From assembly GCF_003096015.2 (NCBI RefSeq), contig NZ_CP029185.2:2514001-2578000 (forward strand): a stretch of DNA of 64,000 bases. Direction: 5' to 3'. The stretch is from Limnobaculum parvum. GTDB lineage: Bacteria > Pseudomonadota > Gammaproteobacteria > Enterobacterales > Enterobacteriaceae. Shown here one piece after another: positions 36,553 to 45,660 of the stretch; the first letter of the stretch is position 1, and the number at the start of each line of letters is the position of its first letter. The position numbers and the translations under genes were made by a program. The notes under the pieces are model-generated. The model was not told where the DNA came from, ran no database searches, and saw only the letters and a list, made by a program, of their open reading frames with translations.

Positions 36553-37665
36553 TTATCTGGCACGTTTAACCGCTTCACCTAGCTGCCATACCGCCATTGC
36601 ATAATGTGCACTGTGGTTGTAGCGAGTAATGGTGTAGAAGTTTGGTAGACCGTACCAATATTCATAGTTGCTGCCCATATCAAAGCGTAACAGGCTAGCT
36701 TCCTGATAGCCGCCAAGGGAGCTTTGTGGTCTAAGCCCTGCGGAAGCCAGCGTTGAAAGCGGATAGCTGGTGTTAAAGCCCTGCTTTAGTGAAGGTGCCT
36801 CACCAATGCCCGGTACGGCAATCGGGGCGCCTTTAGTCCAGCCGTGTGCTTTAAAATAATGCGCTACGCTGCCGATAGCATCTTCCGGATCCCACAGATT
36901 GACATGACCGTTGCCATTGAAATCCACCGCATAGTCTTTAAACGATGATGGCATAAATTGACCATATCCCATGGCCCCTGCATAAGAACCACGTAGAGAA
37001 AGCGGATCGTTTCCTTCTTTGCGGGCCATCAGCAGAAAGGTTTCCAGCTCACCGCTGAAATACTCAGCGCGGCGTGGGTAATCAAAAGAGAGCGTTGCCA
37101 GCGCATCAATAATGCGAGTTTTACCCATTACGCGACCCCAGCGGGTCTCTACCCCGATAATACCAACGATAATTTCGGGTGGAACGCCATATTGCTGCCA
37201 AGCACGTTGCAAGGCTCCTTCATACTGATTCCAGAACACCACGCCATTTTGTACGTTGTCAGACGTGATGAACTTGCTGCGATAGCGAATCCATGAACCG
37301 TTTGGTACTGATGGTTGACCGGTGCTCACCGTAGTAGACGGTGCCTGTTTGTCCATCAATCTGATGACGGAATCCAGCCTTTTAGTCTGACCGAATACGC
37401 TTTGTAGCTGTTGGCGATCAAAACCGTGTACCTGCACCATCTTATCAATAAAGCGAGTCGCGGCTGGGTTATAGGCAAAATCACCGTCTGCCAAATGGTT
37501 GGCATGTTCAGCCTCAAGCTGAAAACCGCCTTTTACGGGATATACATCAGAACGCTGTGTTGTTCCAGATGTAGACGTAAGAACGGGAGAGGTGGGCTTA
37601 GGCTTGCTGCTACAGGCAGAAAGCAACAGGATTAAAGGTAAAAAAGCAGCCAAATAACGCATCAA
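36553..37665 (-). CDS. mltB: Membrane-bound lytic murein transglycosylase B
   Basis: The product has 370 residues (E. coli 361). A lipoprotein signal with lipobox LSAC puts the lipidated Cys at residue 18. The catalytic Glu is in the GVETRWGRVMGKTRIIDALAT region near residue 175. SYAGAMGYGQFMPSSFKDYA and the EF-hand-like DFNGNGHVNLWDPEDAI follow. It cleaves peptidoglycan to 1,6-anhydro products from the inner face of the outer membrane. It is a single-gene unit with its own terminator; the usual enterobacterial neighbour pncC is kept, but no srl operon lies here. Confidence 0.97.
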   Translation of the reverse strand: MMRYLAAFLPLILLLSACSSKPKPTSPVLTSTSGTTQRSDVYPVKGGFQLEAEHANHLADGDFAYNPAATRFIDKMVQVHGFDRQQLQSVFGQTKRLDSVIRLMDKQAPSTTVSTGQPSVPNGSWIRYRSKFITSDNVQNGVVFWNQYEGALQRAWQQYGVPPEIIVGIIGVETRWGRVMGKTRIIDALATLSFDYPRRAEYFSGELETFLLMARKEGNDPLSLRGSYAGAMGYGQFMPSSFKDYAVDFNGNGHVNLWDPEDAIGSVAHYFKAHGWTKGAPIAVPGIGEAPSLKQGFNTSYPLSTLASAGLRPQSSLGGYQEASLLRFDMGSNYEYWYGLPNFYTITRYNHSAHYAMAVWQLGEAVKRAR

Positions 37666-37854
37666 ATATCCATATAACCAAACAAAAAAGAATGGTGCCT
37701 ATGGTAAGGCATTATCTGCCATGAACAAACAGGAATATGCCTGACCTGTTGCACAACCTTGAATCAACTGGCGATAAATTAGTCATGGATATCTGGGTTT
37801 ATGAGCACCAACAGCGATAATCACAAAAGAGTTTTAATTTCTACAGGGCTGAAT

Positions 37855-38099
37855 ATGAAATTGCGGGGAACCTTGCCCTCTTGCCTACTCGCCTGTTTAC
37901 TGTGCAGCATCCAAATCATCAACGGCAGTATTGATAATGCACGCAAGATAGCCGGGCTAATAATTCTTACAACTTCTCCGGCAGTCAAAATGACGAATCC
38001 GACTATTGTTGGTAAACTTAAGCTCTGTTTGCTGAAGGTGAAGGCTTCCTTTTAGGTAAAAAATATCAATTCCGCTTTAAGTATGAAGCGTAAGTTATG
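37855..38099 (+). pseudogene. Remnant of a small secreted protein or lipoprotein gene
   Basis: An ATG at 37855 opens MKLRGTLPSCLLACLLCSIQ, which looks like a signal or lipoprotein signal peptide. The frame then runs to a stop at 38055. A second frame closes with LFAEGEGFLLGKKYQFRFKY at 38099, which looks more like real protein than the first frame's tail. This suggests an original gene of about 80 codons with frameshifts. I do not recognise the family. It could also be a short genuine ORF from 37801, but no ribosome site supports that. Confidence 0.35.
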
Positions 38100-38146
38100 A
38101 GGCAGATTCAATTCTGTTGTTCATATCGAGAGCTCCAGGAGGGGCA

Positions 38147-40138
38147 ATGAAGAGCAATCCACAAATTTTAAATCAGAAATATCAAGAAGCTCTGGCCTTA
38201 TATAACAAAGGTGAATACTTAAAAGCCGAGGGCATTCTGCGTCAATTGGTGCAACGAGCACCAAGATTTGTTGATGCGGTACACCTATTAGGTGTTGTTT
38301 ATTATCTGCTTAACAGACATACCGAAGCTGAATCACTCGTTCGTAAAGCGATAGTTATCAAACCCACCTCTGAATGCTATTTTAATCTCGGTCTGATCTA
38401 TCGTGAATTAAACAAAGATGCCGAAGCAGAAACCGCTTTCCTCAATGCAATAAAACTTGACCCACGACACGCCAAAGCAGCCAATAATCTCGGCAATATA
38501 GAACTTGGCAAAAAAAATTACGTTAAAGCAGAACATTATTATGATGTTGCGATAGCCAGTGCGCCTAAATATGCCTTAGCCTATAAAAATTTGGGGCTGG
38601 TTCTCAGAGATACCAATCAAGAAGAAAAAGCCAAACAAATACTGCAAAAAGCCATCCAGTTCGATCCCAATCTTGCTGAGTCTTACTCTATTCTGGCGGG
38701 TATGCATGAGAAAGATGGTGAATTTCAATCCGCTATTGATATGTTCAAGAAAATTGGCAATTACTGTTCCGCGCAGCGAGCCGCACGCCGTGGCGCAATC
38801 TGGGATGGGCTGGAGGAATTAGACAAAGCCGCATTGCAAAGTTTAACCGACAGTCGCGAATACAATTTTTTTGAACCTTGGTCACTATTAAATATCCCTG
38901 GATTGACGCCAATTCAACATCGAGATATCGGTCACATGTTCGCTCAGTTCAAACTGAAGAGTGCGTTGCAGCGCACGCCTGTGCCACTGGCGCCTACATT
39001 ACCTGCTGATAATGTGTTGAGGATCGGTTATCTCTCCTCTGATTTCTATAACCATGCCACTATGCATCTACTGTCCGGCATTCTGGAAAAGCACAACACG
39101 GATAACTTCTTTATTCGGCTCTATTCCTATTCTCCTCACAAAAATGATACTTATACGGAACGGCTAGCCGCACTGAATATTGAAATAATCGATCTCAGTA
39201 ATATGTCTGACAGTGCTGCGGCGAAAACCATCGCTCAAGATAATTTACATCTTCTGGTTGATTTGAAAGGTTTCACCCAAAATACCCGCCTGGAGATTGC
39301 CACATTGCGCCCTGCTCCAGTCATTGTGAGTTGGTTAGGCTATCCTGGGTCATTAGGTGAACCACGATTAGCAGATTACATCATTGGCGACCCGGTGGTG
39401 ACCCCCGTCGAACACGCAGAACACTTTAGTGAAACGCTGGCATTAATGCCTCATTGTTATCAACCCAACGATGACCGAAAGAAAATTGCACCACGACCAA
39501 GCCGCGCTGACCAAAACTTACCGGAAGAGGCTTTCGTTTTTTGTAGCTTTAATCAAATCATGAAATATACCCCGGAGACTTTCGCTCTTTGGTGCAAGTT
39601 GCTACACAACGTACCAAACAGTGTCTTATGGTTACTTTCCAGTTCATCTGTTCCAATGGATAACTTACGTGCCGAGGCGGTAAAAAACGGGATTGATCCA
39701 CAACGTTTGATTTTCGCCAATAGCCTACCGCTCGAACAGCACCTTGGACGTTTGCAACTGGCTGATTTAGCACTGGATACTTATCCGGTTGGCTCACATA
39801 CCACCGCCAGTGATGCCTTATGGGCCGGAGTACCATTGGTTACCCGACTTGGTTCACTCTTTGCCAGCCGTGTCGCAGCTAGCCTACTTACCGCGGTTGG
39901 GTTACCCGAGTTGGTGACTGAAACCAATGAAGACTATTATCAGTTAGCCCTCTCACTGGCCAATGACCTGGCAAGAATTCAGCAGCTCAAAGATAAACTG
40001 GCCGCCAGCAAAACCACTTCACCACTATTTAATACCGAACAGTTTACCCGGGATTTAGAGCGGTTGTATCGAGCTATATGGCAACAGCATTGTGAAGAAA
40101 ATGCGGAACGGAATCCGATAGTTTTGCAAAGCGAATAA
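38147..40138 (+). CDS. TPR plus GT41 glycosyltransferase (O-GlcNAc-transferase / SPINDLY type)
   Basis: I start this at the ATG at 38147, 2 bases after AGGAGGGGC; the frame is open 30 bases further. The product has 663 residues. Residues 1-220 hold about five to six TPR units (FNLGLIYRELNKDAEAETAF; ANNLGNIELGKKNYVKAEHY). Residues from about 290 form the GT41 catalytic half: RIGYLSSDFYNHATMHLL, VSWLGYPGSLGEPRLADYI, FVFCSFNQIMKYTP, SVLWLLSSSS and HTTASDALWAGVPLVTRLGS, which parallel human OGT in order. GT41 enzymes transfer sugar, usually GlcNAc, to Ser/Thr of proteins using UDP-sugar. It has no signal peptide, so it is cytoplasmic. Its target is unknown. Flanking decayed genes suggest acquisition by transfer. 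Confidence 0.88.
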   Translation: MKSNPQILNQKYQEALALYNKGEYLKAEGILRQLVQRAPRFVDAVHLLGVVYYLLNRHTEAESLVRKAIVIKPTSECYFNLGLIYRELNKDAEAETAFLNAIKLDPRHAKAANNLGNIELGKKNYVKAEHYYDVAIASAPKYALAYKNLGLVLRDTNQEEKAKQILQKAIQFDPNLAESYSILAGMHEKDGEFQSAIDMFKKIGNYCSAQRAARRGAIWDGLEELDKAALQSLTDSREYNFFEPWSLLNIPGLTPIQHRDIGHMFAQFKLKSALQRTPVPLAPTLPADNVLRIGYLSSDFYNHATMHLLSGILEKHNTDNFFIRLYSYSPHKNDTYTERLAALNIEIIDLSNMSDSAAAKTIAQDNLHLLVDLKGFTQNTRLEIATLRPAPVIVSWLGYPGSLGEPRLADYIIGDPVVTPVEHAEHFSETLALMPHCYQPNDDRKKIAPRPSRADQNLPEEAFVFCSFNQIMKYTPETFALWCKLLHNVPNSVLWLLSSSSVPMDNLRAEAVKNGIDPQRLIFANSLPLEQHLGRLQLADLALDTYPVGSHTTASDALWAGVPLVTRLGSLFASRVAASLLTAVGLPELVTETNEDYYQLALSLANDLARIQQLKDKLAASKTTSPLFNTEQFTRDLERLYRAIWQQHCEENAERNPIVLQSE

Positions 40139-40156
40139 TCAATTTTCTGAAGTGAA

Positions 40157-40190
40157 AAGGCGCTCTTCTGCATGGAGGGCGCCAATAAAA
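40157..40190 (+). terminator. Possible terminator after the GT41 gene
   Basis: GGCGCTC and GGGCGCC form an imperfect stem about 20 bases after the stop; the downstream AATAAAAATATT has no good T-run. Confidence 0.35.
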
Positions 40191-40299
40191 ATATTCGGGT
40201 GTCCACTTCCCTATATTTAGGACAGATCATAAACATACATTATGGTCATCAGGAGAAAATATTTGAAACCACTCTGAGTGTTATACTAATAAAGTTTCA

Positions 40300-40470
40300 T
40301 TACGACGAGATAACTTTCCAATACCCCGCCTTTGTCGAGCCGACCCTTTCCAGAAACTTCAACTGCTGCAAAGTATTAAGATGATGTTCAACCGTTGGTG
40401 CTAACTTGCAGCTTTTCCGCAACCATGGTCATCGTCATCGTTGGGCTTTGTTTCAATAGGTTCTGTCAGG
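40300..40470 (-). pseudogene. Decayed winged-helix DNA-binding fragment
   Basis: Two overlapping minus-strand frames must be joined to read NLLKQSPTMTMTMVAEKLQV then TVEHHLNTLQQLKFLERVGS and TKAGYWKVISS before a stop. This is the typical end of a helix-turn-helix domain found at the C-terminus of RecG-like / AlbA-type ATP-binding proteins and related phage or island proteins. A frameshift near 40392 and missing N-terminal parts make it non-functional. It is probably left over from a lost mobile element. Confidence 0.55.
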
Positions 40471-40589
40471 TACTGTTCTACCTAGTTCTTCAACCATAAG
40501 GATGGATACTTGTTGCTTTTGGCTCTCTTCTAATAACCTTTGTTTTTTGTTCTCTACGCTCAGTAGTCGGACAACGCCCCAATCGCCTT

Positions 40590-40839
40590 ATTTATTTTAT
40601 TTTTTTAGCTTAAGCCTTGCATTTTAAAGTGAAATTTGCGGGAAGCATCCGATTGTTATCTGTATGAGATTACCCACTATTGGGCTAGAATAACGATAGA
40701 AGAATATTTTAACGCCGGTCGCGCCACAAGTGACGTGCAAACCCATATTTTCTCCTGTATCAACCTTATCTTTATCATAAGGCTTCATCGCCTCACGGGC
40801 TTTAGTGGAAAGTGACTTTGCAGGCTGTTTGTCTCTCAT
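40590..40839 (-). pseudogene. Truncated P4-type integrase, N-terminal arm-binding domain
   Basis: A start at 40839 gives 71 residues: MRDKQPAKSLSTKAREAMKP, then YRYSSPIVGNLIQITIGCFP and QISL. This resembles the N-terminal DUF4102-type domain of P4-like tyrosine recombinases (DTGENMGLHV..FFYRY..IGxFP). The stop at 40624 is in frame with the continuation NARLKLKK, so the integrase was cut by a nonsense mutation and later lost its catalytic domain. It marks a former integration event next to mutS. Confidence 0.6.
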
Positions 40840-41062
40840 GGTTACTTCACTTTAAGATAACTAAATGATAGATAACACTAATTTCAAAAATGATCGGTTT
40901 TTATTTTATATGTTAAATTATGTCATATTCAACTAAACACCTACATTTTAACCTACTGTTTTATGTGCGTTTTAGTGATATTTTATGGACAACATGAGAT
41001 TTAATGATAACAAAGCAAACAATAATAAACATTAAACTCAATAACTTAATTGGATTGACTTT

Positions 41063-43621
41063 ATGAATGACAGTTTAAATTTAGATTCACATACCCCCAT
41101 GATGCAACAGTACCTGAAGCTGAAAGCCCAGCATCCTCATATTTTACTGTTTTACCGTATGGGTGACTTCTACGAGCTATTTTATGATGATGCCAAGCGC
41201 GCCTCTCAACTGCTGGATATTTCTCTGACCAAGCGGGGCGCTTCTGCCGGTGAGCCAATTCCTATGGCTGGCGTACCTCATCATGCGGTAGAAAACTACC
41301 TGGCGAAGCTGGTTCAGTTGGGTGAGTCGGTTGCTATCTGTGAACAGATTGGCGATCCCGCTACCAGCAAAGGGCCGGTAGAACGTAAAGTGGTACGCAT
41401 TGTGACTCCGGGCACCGTCAGTGATGAAGCCCTGTTACAGGAACGTCAAGATAACCTGTTGGCCGCCATCTGGCAGGAAGGTGCCCAATTTGGCTATGCT
41501 ACGCTGGATATCAGTTCTGGCCGCTTTCAGGTTTCCGAACCCGTAGATAAAGAGACCATGTCGGCAGAAATTCAGCGTACCAATCCCGCTGAATTACTCT
41601 ACCCGGAAGATTTTACCTCAATGGCGCTTATCGACCAGCGCCACGGTCTGCGCCGTCGTCCATTGTGGGAGTTTGAATTAGATACTGCTCGCCAACAGCT
41701 TAATTTGCAGTTTGGCACTAAGGATTTAAATGGCTTTGGCGTAGAGAAATCAATACGCGCCCTGCGTGCAGCAGGTTGCCTACTGCAATATGTTAAAGAT
41801 ACTCAACGCACCTCCCTGCCCCATATTCGTGGTATTACACTGGAACGCCAGCAGGATGGCATCATTCTTGATGCTGCCACACGCCGTAACTTGGAACTGA
41901 CCATCAATCTGTCGGGGGGCACGGAAAACACGCTGGCGGCCATCCTTGACCATGCGGTGACGCCTATGGGCAGTCGGATGCTCAAGCGCTGGATTCATGC
42001 CCCAACCCGTCATATTGAGCTACTGCATAACCGTCAATCCGCAATCAATGAGTTACAGGGTTACTACGACGATATTCAGCCTTATCTACGTAATATCGGC
42101 GATTTAGAGCGTATTCTGGCCCGTCTCGCACTGCGTACTGCCCGCCCACGTGATTTGGCCCGTATGCGTTATGCTTTTCAGCAATTGCCAGATATCCATC
42201 ATGTTCTGGCACCGCTTGACTCCGGTTATATTCAGACGCTAAAAAAGCAAATTGGTCAATTTAATGAATTACAAGCATTGCTAGAACGCGCCATTATCGA
42301 ATCACCGCCAGTATTGATCCGTGATGGCGGGGTAATCGCTCCCGGCTACCATGCAGAACTGGATGAATGGCGAGCTTTAGCCGATGGTGCCACCGATTAC
42401 CTCGATCGTCTGGAAATCCGCGAACGCGAAAAACTGGGGCTGGATACCTTAAAAGTTGGCTTTAATGCGATTCATGGTTATTACATTCAGGTGAGCCGCG
42501 GTCAGAGCCATTTAGTGCCCATTAATTACGTTCGTCGCCAAACGCTGAAAAATGCAGAACGTTATATCATTCCTGAGCTAAAAGAGTACGAAGACAAAGT
42601 TCTGACCTCCAAAGGAAAATCTCTGGCATTAGAGAAGAGCCTGTATGATGGGCTGTTCGACCTGCTGTTACCACATCTTGAAGCGTTGCAACAGAGTGCT
42701 TCTGCATTAGCCGAGCTGGACGTACTGTGTAACCTGTCTGAACGGGCCTATAGCCTCAACTACATTTGCCCACAGTTAACGGATAAGCCCGGTATTTCCA
42801 TTACCGGTGGTCGTCATCCGGTGGTTGAACAGGTACTGAACGAACCCTTTATTGCCAATCCATTACTGTTATCGCCTCAACGCAGAATGCTGATTGTTAC
42901 CGGCCCCAATATGGGAGGTAAAAGCACCTACATGCGTCAAGCTGCGTTAATTGTCTTGATGGCCCATATCGGCAGTTTTGTTCCCGCTGAGAGCGCGATT
43001 ATTGGCCCTGTGGATCGCATTTTCACCCGTATCGGTGCCGCTGACGATCTGGCTTCTGGACGTTCAACCTTTATGGTTGAAATGACTGAAACCGCCAATA
43101 TTCTACATAACGCAACGGAACAAAGTCTGATTCTGATGGATGAAATTGGTCGGGGTACATCGACCTACGACGGTCTTTCTCTGGCATGGAGCTGCGCTGA
43201 AAATCTGGCGAATAAGATCAAAGCCATGACGCTGTTTGCCACTCACTATTTTGAACTCACCACCCTGCCTGAACGTATGGAAGGTGTGGAAAATGTTCAT
43301 CTGGATGCGGTTGAGCATGGCGATACCATTGCTTTTATGCACAGCGTACAACCGGGCGCAGCCAGTAAGAGTTATGGTTTGGCGGTTGCTGCACTGGCTG
43401 GTGTGCCGAAAGACGTAATTAAACGCGCCAGACAAAAACTGAAAGAGCTGGAATCACTGTCGATTAATGCGGCTAATAGCACAGCAGAAGGTTCACAAAT
43501 GGCGCTGATCGCCGTTGAAGAGACATCTCCAGCAGTTGAAGCACTGGTAAATCTAGATCCGGATACCCTATCACCTAAGCAAGCGCTGGAGTGGATCTAC
43601 CGGTTAAAAGATCTGGTCTGA
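41063..43621 (+). CDS. mutS: DNA mismatch repair protein MutS
   Basis: The product has 852 residues (E. coli 853). The mismatch-reading Phe-X-Glu is at residues 36-38 (GDFYELF). The connector and lever domains follow, then the ATPase with Walker A GPNMGGKST near residue 614, ATFMVEM-like signature STFMVEMTETANIL near 668 and LILMDEIGRGTSTYDG. The C-terminal tail ends PKQALEWIYRLKDL. It recognises mismatches and recruits MutL. It starts at ATG 41063 with only AT-rich DNA and decayed genes upstream, so its promoter is local. Confidence 0.99.
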   Translation: MNDSLNLDSHTPMMQQYLKLKAQHPHILLFYRMGDFYELFYDDAKRASQLLDISLTKRGASAGEPIPMAGVPHHAVENYLAKLVQLGESVAICEQIGDPATSKGPVERKVVRIVTPGTVSDEALLQERQDNLLAAIWQEGAQFGYATLDISSGRFQVSEPVDKETMSAEIQRTNPAELLYPEDFTSMALIDQRHGLRRRPLWEFELDTARQQLNLQFGTKDLNGFGVEKSIRALRAAGCLLQYVKDTQRTSLPHIRGITLERQQDGIILDAATRRNLELTINLSGGTENTLAAILDHAVTPMGSRMLKRWIHAPTRHIELLHNRQSAINELQGYYDDIQPYLRNIGDLERILARLALRTARPRDLARMRYAFQQLPDIHHVLAPLDSGYIQTLKKQIGQFNELQALLERAIIESPPVLIRDGGVIAPGYHAELDEWRALADGATDYLDRLEIREREKLGLDTLKVGFNAIHGYYIQVSRGQSHLVPINYVRRQTLKNAERYIIPELKEYEDKVLTSKGKSLALEKSLYDGLFDLLLPHLEALQQSASALAELDVLCNLSERAYSLNYICPQLTDKPGISITGGRHPVVEQVLNEPFIANPLLLSPQRRMLIVTGPNMGGKSTYMRQAALIVLMAHIGSFVPAESAIIGPVDRIFTRIGAADDLASGRSTFMVEMTETANILHNATEQSLILMDEIGRGTSTYDGLSLAWSCAENLANKIKAMTLFATHYFELTTLPERMEGVENVHLDAVEHGDTIAFMHSVQPGAASKSYGLAVAALAGVPKDVIKRARQKLKELESLSINAANSTAEGSQMALIAVEETSPAVEALVNLDPDTLSPKQALEWIYRLKDLV

Positions 43622-43639
43622 TTTTTCCATCCTTAACGT

Positions 43640-43681
43640 AAAAAGCCGGTCAATTGAACTGTATTCATTGCCCGGCTTTTT
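43640..43681. terminator. Bidirectional terminator between mutS and the convergent PPOX gene
   Basis: AAAAGCCGG and CCGGCTTTT form the stem with an A-run on one side and T-run on the other, so it serves both strands. Confidence 0.85.
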
Positions 43682-43701
43682 GTTATAACAAATAACGCGA
43701 T

Positions 43702-44280
43702 TTATGACACTGTTTCACGCCCGGTGTGAAACTGGATAATATCATCAAGAGAAGGCGCTTTATCCTTATTGGTTTGGCTTTCGCTATCCCACAATTTCGC
43801 CAGCGTAATAGCCTGACCGCAGTGAATAAATGCCTCTTCAATCTCAACCACAATCACACACTTCACTTTTTTACCGGTATCGGTGAAAAACTCACACAGA
43901 GAAGGGTCGATAGAGATCGTCGCTTTACCATTAATGCGAAAAGTTTCGTTATAGCCTGGCACTAAAAAGGTTAAACCAACCTGCGGGTTCTCAATAATAT
44001 TCTGCAGGCCATCTAAACGATTATTACCAGCATAGTCAGGGATTAATAACGTTTTCTCTCCTACGGTTTTCACAAAGCCCGGATATCCACCTTTAGGTGA
44101 TGCATCCACCCCGTTTTTACCCACCGTCGCCAGTACAAAAAACGGTGACATGGAGATCAGCGTCTGACCATAAGGTGCCAAAAAATCAATCTGCTTTTTC
44201 ACCACTATTTCATGAGGCATATCGTAGTGTTCACGCAGTTGCTGTTGAGAAGAGACTGCGTGTTCAGGTTTTATATACAT
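43702..44280 (-). CDS. PPOX-type flavin-nucleotide-binding protein (MSMEG_1061-like)
   Basis: The product has 192 residues with a split beta-barrel of the pyridoxamine-phosphate-oxidase-like superfamily. Visible motifs are FFVLATVGKNGVDASPKGG near residue 50, LLIPDYAGNNRLDGLQNI near 78 and GLTFLVPGYNETFRINGKA near 100, typical of the DUF447/MSMEG_1061 branch that binds FMN or F420-like cofactors. Substrate unknown. It lies 4 bases downstream of the siderophore-binding-protein gene on the same strand, so the two likely form an operon; a flavin-dependent ferric-siderophore reductase role is a plausible guess. Confidence 0.75.
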   Translation of the reverse strand: MYIKPEHAVSSQQQLREHYDMPHEIVVKKQIDFLAPYGQTLISMSPFFVLATVGKNGVDASPKGGYPGFVKTVGEKTLLIPDYAGNNRLDGLQNIIENPQVGLTFLVPGYNETFRINGKATISIDPSLCEFFTDTGKKVKCVIVVEIEEAFIHCGQAITLAKLWDSESQTNKDKAPSLDDIIQFHTGRETVS

Positions 44281-44284
44281 AATA

Positions 44285-45391
44285 CTATCTCTGCAAAGTC
44301 AGCCAGTAAGTCCCGGTTAACTTCACGGGAAGAAACCGTTGATTCATTTCGTTCATGGTCTGCTGTGGATCAATGTCCTGATACAGCTCAGGCTGGATCC
44401 ATTTCGCCATCACTTCAGCACCAACAATATTAAACGGCGAGCCAGAAAAATAGTTCCAGAAACCATACACTCGCCCATTTTTAACCGCATCAAAGGTATT
44501 AATCCCTTTCTGCTCCACCAGCGATTTTAACTGCCGCTGGCTTAATGCCATATCAACACTGGTGCCTAATGGCAGGGCTTTTTGTGGATCGACGGCAGAA
44601 TGACCGGTCGCAATATATACCTGAGGGTTTTTCTGAATTAAGTATTCAAGGCTCAGTAATCCACCATTAGCCGTTGGGAACTTATCAGCACCAACGTTTT
44701 CACCTTTAAACAGTGATATATACTCACCAAGACCACCAGAACCACTGCTCCAACAACATTCCCATACGCCAGGATAAGCATGAAGCAAGACTCGCGGATG
44801 CTGTAATTGAGGGCCGTTAAGGCGGGAGGTCAAGCGTTCCATATGGTTTTGATAGAAGGCTATCAATTCCTCAGCTTTCGCTTCGCGATCCAACACCTGC
44901 CCCAGCACTCGCATAGAAGGAACGGTATTTTTCAGCGGTGACTGGTAGTAATCAATAAACACCACCGGAATTTTGCTCTTATTCAGCAGTGCTATCAGAG
45001 ATTGCGAACGTGGCGCCTGCCATGCCTCGAAAATCACTAAATCCGGAGACAGCGACAACATCGTTTCTAAAGACAGCTCATCCCCGCTACCACTGCCGAT
45101 GGTCTTCAATGAGGATAGTTTAGGAAAATGCTTCTGAAAAAGTTCGTAAGTGGCGATATCAAATTTCTTTAGTTCACTTCCCCAACCAACCAAAAATGAT
45201 GTGGGATCTTCATGGGCATATGACAATGCGACAAAACTATAGCCCGATGCTAAAACCACTCGCTGTGGTTTTTTATTGATAACGACCTGATTGCCTAATA
45301 CATCGGTGACCGTTTTTGGCCACTCTGCTGCACTGGCCGTTGACATACTGAAAATCAGTACTAACACCAGCTTTAACAAGCTTTTGCTCAT
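44285..45391 (-). CDS. Periplasmic iron-siderophore-type substrate-binding protein
   Basis: The product has 368 residues with a signal peptide ending STASA near residue 21. The class III fold with a single linking helix is indicated by VTDVLGNQVVINKKPQRVVL near residue 30, LSLETMLSLSPDLVIFEAW near 102 and VGADKFPTANGGLLSLEYL near 230. It should bind a ferric siderophore or related metal complex in the periplasm. It is divergent from the TonB-receptor gene across Fur boxes. No permease or ATPase gene is adjacent, so it must use a transporter encoded elsewhere. Confidence 0.85.
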   Translation of the reverse strand: MSKSLLKLVLVLIFSMSTASAAEWPKTVTDVLGNQVVINKKPQRVVLASGYSFVALSYAHEDPTSFLVGWGSELKKFDIATYELFQKHFPKLSSLKTIGSGSGDELSLETMLSLSPDLVIFEAWQAPRSQSLIALLNKSKIPVVFIDYYQSPLKNTVPSMRVLGQVLDREAKAEELIAFYQNHMERLTSRLNGPQLQHPRVLLHAYPGVWECCWSSGSGGLGEYISLFKGENVGADKFPTANGGLLSLEYLIQKNPQVYIATGHSAVDPQKALPLGTSVDMALSQRQLKSLVEQKGINTFDAVKNGRVYGFWNYFSGSPFNIVGAEVMAKWIQPELYQDIDPQQTMNEMNQRFLPVKLTGTYWLTLQR

Positions 45392-45490
45392 CGAATTCTA
45401 AAACCCTATATATCAAAAGTGAAAACGGTTGGTATCCATAGCCCATGTGAAAACTCGCAGATCATACCACCGCTGATAACTATAGCTTAT

Positions 45491-45509
45491 AAATAATGAT
45501 AACTATTCG
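45491..45509. promoter_or_regulatory. Fur box, distal
   Basis: AAATAATGATAACTATTCG resembles the 19-bp Fur consensus GATAATGATAATCATTATC around the ATAATGATAA core. It lies between the divergent binding-protein and receptor genes. Confidence 0.65.
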
Positions 45510-45614
45510 CAATATATTGTCTTAATGCGCGCTATTCCACTGGTTTAAAACTATTCATCAGGCTTCTTATGGTTTCAATTGACAAAAACATACAAAAGAA
45601 AAGAGAATACGCAT

Positions 45615-45633
45615 GATAATTATTCTCATTTTA
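45615..45633. promoter_or_regulatory. Fur box, proximal to the receptor gene
   Basis: GATAATTATTCTCATTTTA matches the 19-bp Fur consensus at 13 positions and ends 27 bases before the receptor start. Iron repression of the receptor is predicted. Confidence 0.7.
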
Positions 45634-45660
45634 GATTCATTCATCAGGATACCCTAATCT

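Noticed and set aside
37801..38055. 84-codon ORF as an intact gene
   Set aside because: No ribosome site at its start, and the downstream, more protein-like ending is in another frame, so a broken gene is the better reading.
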